Shown one piece after another: positions 58,423 to 64,000 of a DNA stretch of 64,000 nt. The position numbers and the translations under genes are program-made. Below the pieces are notes generated by a model, which made no database searches, was not told the origin of the DNA, and saw nothing but the letters and a program-made list of their open reading frames with translations. The DNA is from Streptosporangium minutum (GTDB lineage Bacteria; Actinomycetota; Actinomycetes; Streptosporangiales; Streptosporangiaceae), in contig NZ_NGFP01000004.1 in assembly GCF_002149035.1 (NCBI RefSeq), positions 29,974-93,973 on the forward strand. Reading direction: 5' to 3'. Every line of letters begins with the position of its first letter. Position 1 is the stretch's first letter.

Positions 58423-59349
58423 GTGACCCAGACCCCCCTTAATCCCGGCGACTCGCCGCTGGTACGAGAGGCACTCAGCTCAGTGGTTTCACGTGAAACA
58501 TCGGCCCAGACGACTACGGCCTCCCCGGGAGGCTCCACGGGGACCCGGGACGGGGACTGGCCCCGCCCTCCCAAGACACGCATCTTCACCGTCGCCAACC
58601 AGAAGGGCGGCGTGGGCAAGACCACCACCTCGGTGAACCTGGCGGCGGCCCTGTCCATGCACGGCCAGCGGGTGCTCGTGGTCGATCTCGACCCGCAGGG
58701 CAATGCCTCGACGGCGCTGTCCATCGAGCACCGTGGCGACGTGCCCGACATGTACAAGGTCCTGGTGGAGGACATGCCGCTGGGGGAGGCCGTCAAGGAG
58801 GTCCCGGATATGCCCGGCCTCTACTGCGCTCCCGCCACGATCGACCTGGCCGGTGCCGAGATCGAGCTGGTCTCCATGGTCGCGCGTGAGGCCCGCCTGC
58901 AGCGCGCGCTGGGCGCGTACAAGGCGATCGAGTTCGACTACGTCTTCATCGACTGCCCTCCCTCGCTCGGCCTGCTGACCGTCAACGCGCTGATGGCCGC
59001 GACCGAGCTGCTGGTCCCCATCCAGTGCGAGTACTACGCGCTGGAAGGTCTCGGGCAGTTGCTCAGGAACGTGGATCTTGTCCGCGCCCATCTGAATCCG
59101 ACGCTTGACATGTCCACCATCCTGCTGACGATGTACGACGGGCGGACCCGGCTGGCCTCACAGGTCGCCGAGGAGGTCCGGTCCCACTTCGGCGACACGG
59201 TGCTGACCACCCTGATCCCCCGTAGCGTGCGTGTCTCCGAGGCGCCGAGCTACGGCCAGTCGGTCATGACCTACGACCCGGGCTCCAGCGGTGCGATGGC
59301 CTACATGGACGCCGCCCGTGAGATGGCCTACCGAGGCGCGGCCGTGTGA
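58423..59349 (+). CDS. parA: Chromosome partitioning ATPase ParA
   Basis: A 308-aa ParA/Soj ATPase. Deviant Walker A is ANQKGGVGKTTTSVNLAAAL, Walker A' is VVDLDPQGNAST, and Walker B YVFIDCPPSLGLL. Start GTG 58423 is chosen for AAAGGA upstream; the frame is open 153 bp further left but that part looks non-coding. A parS site lies within its own N-terminal codons (translating as VSRET). Confidence 0.96.
   Translation: MTQTPLNPGDSPLVREALSSVVSRETSAQTTTASPGGSTGTRDGDWPRPPKTRIFTVANQKGGVGKTTTSVNLAAALSMHGQRVLVVDLDPQGNASTALSIEHRGDVPDMYKVLVEDMPLGEAVKEVPDMPGLYCAPATIDLAGAEIELVSMVAREARLQRALGAYKAIEFDYVFIDCPPSLGLLTVNALMAATELLVPIQCEYYALEGLGQLLRNVDLVRAHLNPTLDMSTILLTMYDGRTRLASQVAEEVRSHFGDTVLTTLIPRSVRVSEAPSYGQSVMTYDPGSSGAMAYMDAAREMAYRGAAV
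58486..58499. promoter_or_regulatory. parS site inside parA
   Basis: Perfect GTTTCACGTGAAAC, the universal ParB-binding palindrome, in the N-terminal coding part of parA (codons ~22-26). Confidence 0.95.
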
Positions 59350-59421
59350 GCGTTGAAAGATTCGCGGCCGTCACCGCCGCGGAGATCACTGAGGGTGGAA
59401 CCTTGAGCCGCGGGAGGGGCA

Positions 59422-60399
59422 GTGAGTAAGCAGCCGAGAGGGATGGGCGGCAGAGGGCTGGCGGCGCTCATCCCGGGCCCGCCCGTGGTGCAGAGCGCGG
59501 CACCGTCGGCGACCGCGACGATGGTCGCGCCGGAGCCCGCGGCGCAGCAGCGCCAGCCGTCCCCGCAGCCGGTGGCGGGTGCGTATTTCCTTGAGATCCC
59601 GATCGAGAGGATCGAGCGCAATCCACGCCAGCCCAGAACCGTCTTCGACGGCGAGGCCCTGAAGGAACTCGCCGATTCGATCACCGAGGTCGGCCTGCTC
59701 CAGCCCATCGTCGTCCGCGCCATGGGCAAGGACAGCTACGAGCTCATCATGGGAGAGCGCCGCTGGCGTGCCTCCAAACTCGCGGGACTCAAGGAGATCC
59801 CCGCGATCGTCCGGAGCACCCAGGAGGACAAGCTCCTCCTGGACGCGCTCATCGAGAACCTCCAGCGTGAGCAGCTCAACCCGCTGGAGGAGGCGGCGGC
59901 CTACCGGCAACTGCTCGACGACTTCGGCGCCACCCACGAGCAGCTCGCCGTCCGCGTCGGCCGCTCCCGTACCCACGTGACCAACACCCTGCGCCTGCTC
60001 AAACTGCCGCCCCGAGTCCAGCTCCGCGTCTCGGCCGGCACGATCACCGCCGGGCACGCGCGGGCTCTGCTGGCCCTCGACGACCCCGCGGCGCAGGAAC
60101 GCCTCGCTGACCGGATCGTGGCCGAGCTGCTGTCGGTCCGTGCGGTCGAGGAGATCGTGGCGGTGGGCGACGTGAAGGCGGCACCGACGCCTGCCCCGAA
60201 GACCCCCCGGGCGAAGCCGGACGAGGAGCCCGCTCTCCGCCATCTGGCCGATCGCCTCTCCGACCGTTTCGAAACCCGGGTGAAGGTGGACTTCGGCCGC
60301 CGTAAGGGCCGCATCGTGGTCGAGTTCGCGACCATTGACGACCTGGAGCGCATCATCGGGACCATGGCCCCGGGATCCATGCAGCCGGCGGAGGAGTAG
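59422..60399 (+). CDS. parB: Chromosome partitioning protein ParB
   Basis: A 325-aa parS-binding CTPase. The N-terminal ParA-interacting end begins [12 protein letters not shown]. The ParB/Srx domain has [16 protein letters not shown] and [16 protein letters not shown] (CTP motif), and [20 protein letters not shown]; the HTH follows ([19 protein letters not shown]), then a C-terminal dimerisation domain ([16 protein letters not shown]). GTG 59422 has GGGAGGGG. Confidence 0.97.
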   Translation: MSKQPRGMGGRGLAALIPGPPVVQSAAPSATATMVAPEPAAQQRQPSPQPVAGAYFLEIPIERIERNPRQPRTVFDGEALKELADSITEVGLLQPIVVRAMGKDSYELIMGERRWRASKLAGLKEIPAIVRSTQEDKLLLDALIENLQREQLNPLEEAAAYRQLLDDFGATHEQLAVRVGRSRTHVTNTLRLLKLPPRVQLRVSAGTITAGHARALLALDDPAAQERLADRIVAELLSVRAVEEIVAVGDVKAAPTPAPKTPRAKPDEEPALRHLADRLSDRFETRVKVDFGRRKGRIVVEFATIDDLERIIGTMAPGSMQPAEE

Positions 60400-60427
60400 T
60401 CACCTCGCACATGAGTCACACCTGCGG

Positions 60428-60463
60428 GCGGTCTCCCTGTTTCACGTGAAACAGGGAGACCGC
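60428..60463. terminator. parS embedded in a 36-bp perfect palindrome after parB
   Basis: The core TGTTTCACGTGAAACA (60438-60453) is extended on both sides by GCGGTCTCCC/GGGAGACCGC into one perfect palindrome 28 bp after the parB stop. As RNA it would fold to a long stem and is followed by CTTCCGTTTTA, so it can serve as parB's terminator as well as a ParB-binding site. Confidence 0.9.
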
Positions 60464-60683
60464 TTCCGTTTTACGCCGGGATCGAACCGGAAGCGGTGCG
60501 GAGCCACACCGCTCACATCCTCAGGAAGGCGCCTTCCTGTCCGTCGTCGGCTGGGAGGGTGTCTCTCCGGTCAGACAGCTCAGGTGCCACCGTGTCGTTC
60601 GCGGGTGATAGTAGGGGAGTGATCGATCAGTTTGACGGGTCGCTCCAGTCCATCTCCGTGATGATCGTGAGAAAGGCGATGCG

Positions 60684-61463
60684 ATGAGCTACGCAGAGGT
60701 CAACGGACTGTCCCTGTACTTCGAGGAGCACGGCTCCGGCGAGCCCCTGGTGCTGCTGCATGGCGGATTCGGCGCGGGAGAGATGTTCGCGCCCATCCTC
60801 CCGGCGCTGGCCGAGGGACGGAGGGTCATCCTGGTCGATCTGCAGGGCCACGGGCGCACGGCGGATGTCGACCGTCCGCTGCGCCCGGAGCTGATGGCGG
60901 ACGACATCGCGGCTCTGATCAAGCATCTCGGCCTGGCACAGGCCGACATGATGGGCTACTCCCTGGGAGCGGACGTCGCCCTGCGCACCACGGTCCAGCA
61001 CCCCCAAGCCGTCCGTCGACTTGTGCTCGTCTCCACCCCGTTCAGGCGGGACGGGTGGCACCCGGAGGTCGTGGCGGCGATGGACCGGATGAGCGCCGAG
61101 GCCGCCGAGACGATGAAGCAGTCCCCGATCTACGAGCTCTACTCCCGGCTTGCGCCGAGGCCGCAGGACTGGCCGGTGCTGATCGGCAAGATGGCCGAGA
61201 TGAAGAAGCAGGACTACGACTGGACTACCGAGATACCGTCCATCACCGCTCCCGTCCTGCTGGTCTTCGGTGACGCTGACGCGGTACGCCCCGCGCACAT
61301 GGTGGAGTTCTACGGCCTGCTGGGCGGAGGACTGCGGGACGCCGGCTGGGACGGGGCAGGCCGCTCGATCGCCCGGCTGGCGGTCCTGCCCGGCGCCACG
61401 CACTACGACATCCCGACGGCACCCGGGCTGGCAGCCACAGTCCTGCCGTTTCTGGATTCATAA
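60684..61463 (+). CDS. Alpha/beta-fold hydrolase
   Basis: A 259-aa hydrolase. The oxyanion HGG motif is VLLHGGFGAG, the nucleophile elbow GYSLGADVAL, the acid FGDADAVRP, and the catalytic His lies in LPGATHYDIP. The substrate is unknown. ATG 60684 is preceded by GAAAGG. It sits between two groups of parS sites. Confidence 0.92.
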   Translation: MSYAEVNGLSLYFEEHGSGEPLVLLHGGFGAGEMFAPILPALAEGRRVILVDLQGHGRTADVDRPLRPELMADDIAALIKHLGLAQADMMGYSLGADVALRTTVQHPQAVRRLVLVSTPFRRDGWHPEVVAAMDRMSAEAAETMKQSPIYELYSRLAPRPQDWPVLIGKMAEMKKQDYDWTTEIPSITAPVLLVFGDADAVRPAHMVEFYGLLGGGLRDAGWDGAGRSIARLAVLPGATHYDIPTAPGLAATVLPFLDS

Positions 61464-61930
61464 CTGGAGCCGGCGAGGGGCGCGACGTCAGTGCCGAGGC
61501 GGGTATGCCCACGCTTGCTGGCGCGGGCCGGGGCCACGTCCACGGACATGGTGTACGGGGTTCCGCCGGTGCCGGACGGCAGTAACCGCGCCCCCGTCCA
61601 CTTCCAGTCCAACACCAGGGACATCCACCTAAGCGGCGCTGTACGGGGGAAGGCCAAAAGCACGGTGGGGGCAGGTGGGGTGGCCGGAGCCGCCCCTTCC
61701 GTACGGCGCGCACCGTTTGACGGCGATCGACCCCAACCCCCACCTGCGGCCCCAGCGCCGGCATCGGACTACTCGTCCACCATGCCACCGGACGTGGCGC
61801 GAGTCGGAGAGGGACGGACCTCAAGCTCCACCGTTTCGACGTGCGGGTTCACAGGGGCACCCGGTCATACTCGCCCGCATCCTCCGCACTCTCGTTCTTT
61901 CTGTCCTGAGCACGCATGCCCGGGGAGGGT

Positions 61931-61956
61931 GCCGCTGTTTCACGTGAAACAGCGGC
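61931..61956. promoter_or_regulatory. parS site in a 26-bp palindrome
   Basis: Core TGTTTCACGTGAAACA with flanks GCCGC/GCGGC. Confidence 0.95.
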
Positions 61957-62078
61957 TCATGGAAGGAAGAGCTCTGTCCTGATCGCGCCCCCATGGACGC
62001 CCTGGTTGCTTCGGGCGAAATTCAGTCCACCCGGAGACCGGCCCCCCTGTTCCGAACGCGGGCTCCAGAAGGCGCGCC

Positions 62079-62094
62079 TGTTTCACGTGAAACA
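62079..62094. promoter_or_regulatory. parS site, core palindrome only
   Basis: TGTTTCACGTGAAACA without extended symmetry. Confidence 0.95.
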
Positions 62095-62184
62095 CGTCCT
62101 ACGAAGGCGAGGTCTCCATTTCGGAGGCATTGCCCCGACCGAGGAGGTGGCACTTCACACAAAGCGCGGACCGCCGGGAAGCCG

Positions 62185-62214
62185 GACTCCCTGTTTCACG
62201 TGAAACAGGGAGTC
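62185..62214. promoter_or_regulatory. parS site in a 30-bp palindrome
   Basis: Core TGTTTCACGTGAAACA with flanks GACTCCC/GGGAGTC; 52 bp from the 3' end of the aldolase gene and able to serve as its terminator hairpin. Confidence 0.95.
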
Positions 62215-62265
62215 GCCACGTGTGGTGATCGCACTGGCCCATCCGCTCTGACGCCCGAGACGCCC

Positions 62266-63342
62266 TCACTCAAGGAGACCCGGCTGGCCGTCGATCGCCG
62301 CGCGGACGGCGAGGCGGATGTCGGAGACGAACGTGTCGATGTGCTCAGGCGTGGTGTCGAAGGACGTCACCCACCGCACCACGTTCTCGTCCGCGTCCCA
62401 GACGTGGAAGAGGTAACGCTGCTGGAGCTCCGTGATCGCCTTCTCGGGGAGGGCCGGGAACACGGCGTTGGACTGGACGGGATAGCGGAGCGAGAGGCCG
62501 GGAAGGTCGGCGACACCGTCGGCCAGCCGGTGAGCCATCGCGTTGGCATGGGCCGCGTTCTCGCGCCAGAGGTCACCGGTGAGGAGTGCGGTCAGTTGGG
62601 CGGAGACGAAGCGCATCTTGGAGGCGAGCTGCATGCCCTGCTTGCGTAGGAACAGTGCCGGAGCGTCCAGTTCGGGGTTGAGGATGACGAGTGCCTCCGC
62701 ACCCATGGCGCCGTTCTTGGTGCCGCCGAAGCTGAACAGGTCCACCCCCACGTCGGTGGTGAGCGCACGCATCGAGCAGTTGAGCTCCGCCGCCGCGTTG
62801 GCCAAGCGAGCACCGTCCATGTGGAGGAAGAGACCACGTGCGTGAGTGAACTCCGCCAGCTCGGCGATCTCGTCGGCGGTGTAGCAGGTGCCGCACTCGG
62901 TCACCTGGGAGATGGAGACGGCGCGAGGCTGGGAGCGCTGAGTGTTGCCCAGTGCGGAGAGCTGACCGCGGATGTCATCCACAGTGATCTTGCCATTGTC
63001 CGTGGGGAGGGGGATCAGCTTGGTGCCGAGCAGGCGTTCCGCGGCACCGCATTCGTTGCTGTTGATGTGGGCGGTGTCAGGGCAGAGCACGGCGTCGTAG
63101 GGACGGAGCACGAGACCCAGCCCCACCACGTTGGCGCCGGTGCCGTTGAACATGGGGTAGACGGTCGCCTGGGCGCCGAACTCGGCACGGAAGGCGTCCT
63201 CTGCCGCTCGGGTCCAGACGTCATCACCGTAGGCAGGGGCGTCTCCGGTATTGGCTTCGACGACGGCGGCGAGCACCGCGGGGTGCACGCCCGCGTGGTT
63301 GTCGCTGGCGAAGCTCTTGGGGAAGGGTGTGGGAGTCAGCAC
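62266..63342 (-). CDS. Threonine aldolase-like PLP enzyme
   Basis: A 358-aa fold-type I PLP enzyme of the low-specificity threonine aldolase/beta-eliminating lyase group, cleaving L-threonine or allo-threonine to glycine and acetaldehyde. FASDNHAGVHPAVLAAV begins it, FLHMDGARLANA holds the cofactor Asp, and the PLP Lys is in LFSFGGTKNGAMGAEAL. Start GTG 63342. Position near parB is seen in other actinomycetes. Confidence 0.93.
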   Translation of the reverse strand: MLTPTPFPKSFASDNHAGVHPAVLAAVVEANTGDAPAYGDDVWTRAAEDAFRAEFGAQATVYPMFNGTGANVVGLGLVLRPYDAVLCPDTAHINSNECGAAERLLGTKLIPLPTDNGKITVDDIRGQLSALGNTQRSQPRAVSISQVTECGTCYTADEIAELAEFTHARGLFLHMDGARLANAAAELNCSMRALTTDVGVDLFSFGGTKNGAMGAEALVILNPELDAPALFLRKQGMQLASKMRFVSAQLTALLTGDLWRENAAHANAMAHRLADGVADLPGLSLRYPVQSNAVFPALPEKAITELQQRYLFHVWDADENVVRWVTSFDTTPEHIDTFVSDIRLAVRAAIDGQPGLLE

Positions 63343-63648
63343 AGGACCAGCCTAGGCGAGCGGCTCTCGCGGCCGATCTACGCGCTGGACGCGCCTGTCG
63401 CACCCGCCGGGCGCGTCCGCCGTACGTGCGCCGAGTGGGTCTGACGCATCCGACAGATACGCGCTGTACCTGCCGGATGCGCCCGTCGTACGTGCGCCCG
63501 GTGCGTCCGGCGTACCTGATGGATGTGGCTCGCCGTACCCGCCGGGTACCCTGCCGTACCTGCCGGGTGCGCCCGCCGTACGGATTCGGCGTGCGCCCCC
63601 TCGGCGACGCGGTGCCTCCGCCGATCACGGGCGATCCGGGGTGTGGGG
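63343..63648. other. Gene-free stretch with GTAC-rich degenerate repeats
   Basis: 306 bp. From about 63440 to 63600 a unit like GTACCTGCCGGGTGCGCCCG recurs four or five times in degenerate form. Open frames on both strands are Arg/Pro/Thr-rich and have no family resemblance. Confidence 0.6.
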
Positions 63649-64000
63649 TCAGGCGGCGCCGCGGGCGGCGGCCTGTTCCAGCAGGACACGGCAGAGGGTG
63701 CCGAGGTCGTCGCCGGCGGCCTCGACGGCCATGGGGAGGAGGGAGGTCTCGGTCATGCCGGGGGCGACGTTGACCTCAAGGAAGTGGGGGAAGCGCAGAT
63801 GCGGCCGGACCGTCTTGAACCCCACGGAGAGCAGGTAGTCGGCGGGCATCAGGCACGCCCCCGGCTGCTCCCACTTCAGGTCGCCGAACGCCTCGATCGC
63901 CCGCACCCCGCGCCGGGTCAGGTCCTTGGCCACGCCCTGGACCAGCATCCGGCCCAGGCCGCCGCCGGAGAACTCGGGGACGATGTGCGCGGTCATCAGC
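63649..64000 (-). CDS. GNAT acetyltransferase fused to D-Ala-D-Ala ligase C-terminus (partial)
   Basis: The gene enters from beyond the window end. Its first visible part is a GNAT domain (LMTAHIVPEFSGGGLGRMLV, GVRAIEAFGDLKW, PADYLLSVGFKTVRPHLRFP), the acetyltransferase usually seen near parB in actinomycetes. Instead of its normal C-terminus it runs without a break into FLEVNVAPGMTETSLLPMAV followed by GDDLGTLCRVLLEQA, which is the end of a D-alanine-D-alanine ligase. The ligase's ATP-grasp core is missing, so this is read as an in-frame deletion fusion. Confidence 0.8.
   Translation of the reverse strand, partial: LMTAHIVPEFSGGGLGRMLVQGVAKDLTRRGVRAIEAFGDLKWEQPGACLMPADYLLSVGFKTVRPHLRFPHFLEVNVAPGMTETSLLPMAVEAAGDDLGTLCRVLLEQAAARGAA

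Larger units (their letters stand above)
61464..62265. other. 802-bp gene-free region with three parS sites
   Basis: Between the hydrolase and the aldolase genes (convergent). Open frames here only read through parS and give the telltale FHVKQ. Three ParB sites lie within 285 bp in its right half, each listed separately. No coding gene is supported; it looks like the core of the centromere region. Confidence 0.75.

Noticed and set aside
61491..62649. Frames containing FHVKQ between hydrolase and aldolase
   Set aside because: They are translations of parS palindromes; no family, no ribosome-binding sites.

Overview
This window is high-GC actinobacterial chromosome spanning the replication origin. 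The block rsmG-jag-yidC-yidD-rnpA-rpmH-dnaA-dnaN-gnd-recF-DUF721-gyrB-gyrA-DUF3566-tRNA-Ile is the standard origin order of filamentous actinomycetes. Five parS sites of the GTTTCACGTGAAAC type lie beside parA and parB. Gene content (geosmin synthase, STAS/RsbW-like pair, DLW-39 protein, DUF3566) suggests a Streptosporangium- or Nonomuraea-like genus, but that is an inference from gene content only.

Region by region. 0-3 kb: an operon of a membrane protein, a histidine kinase and a LuxR-type response regulator. 3.28-4.74 kb: a tiny relic element at the 3' end of tRNA-Ala(TGC), with a HepT/MntA toxin-antitoxin pair, an integrase stub and a 43-bp duplicated tRNA end. 5-21.3 kb: mostly chromosomal genes, including a frameshifted secreted nuclease, geosmin synthase, small enzymes, a STAS/anti-sigma kinase pair, a lipoprotein deacetylase, an MFS exporter, a MetX-like hydrolase, and three metal-type genes (DUF6153, DUF305, DUF4396), the last behind a CsoR-like operator. 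21.3-28.5 kb: a tightly coupled five-gene operon SWIM / unknown / VWA / MoxR AAA+ / DUF5682.

30.4-39.4 kb is an accessory island of mobile-element debris: an IS3 stub, a truncated DUF932 gene, a frameshifted TrbC/VirB2-like pilin and a frameshifted IS5-type transposase. In its middle sits a compact signalling locus (32.4-37.6 kb): a Crp/Fnr regulator, a class III nucleotide-cyclase-like protein, a P-loop NTPase and an SPFH-like protein on one strand, with a small multi-TM protein convergent to them. The cyclase-like protein and the NTPase overlap by 4 bp and share a duplicated GRD-x-aromatic motif. I regard this as the most likely undescribed anti-phage or conflict system in the window.

39.4-64 kb: an oxidoreductase/TetR pair, tRNA-Ile(GAT), then the origin block. 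DnaA boxes lie on both sides of dnaA. GyrA carries Gly at the position equivalent to E. coli Asp87. Past parB lies a non-coding stretch of about 800 bp with three parS palindromes, then a threonine-aldolase-like enzyme and, at the window edge, an apparent in-frame fusion of a GNAT acetyltransferase to the last ~45 residues of a D-Ala-D-Ala ligase.
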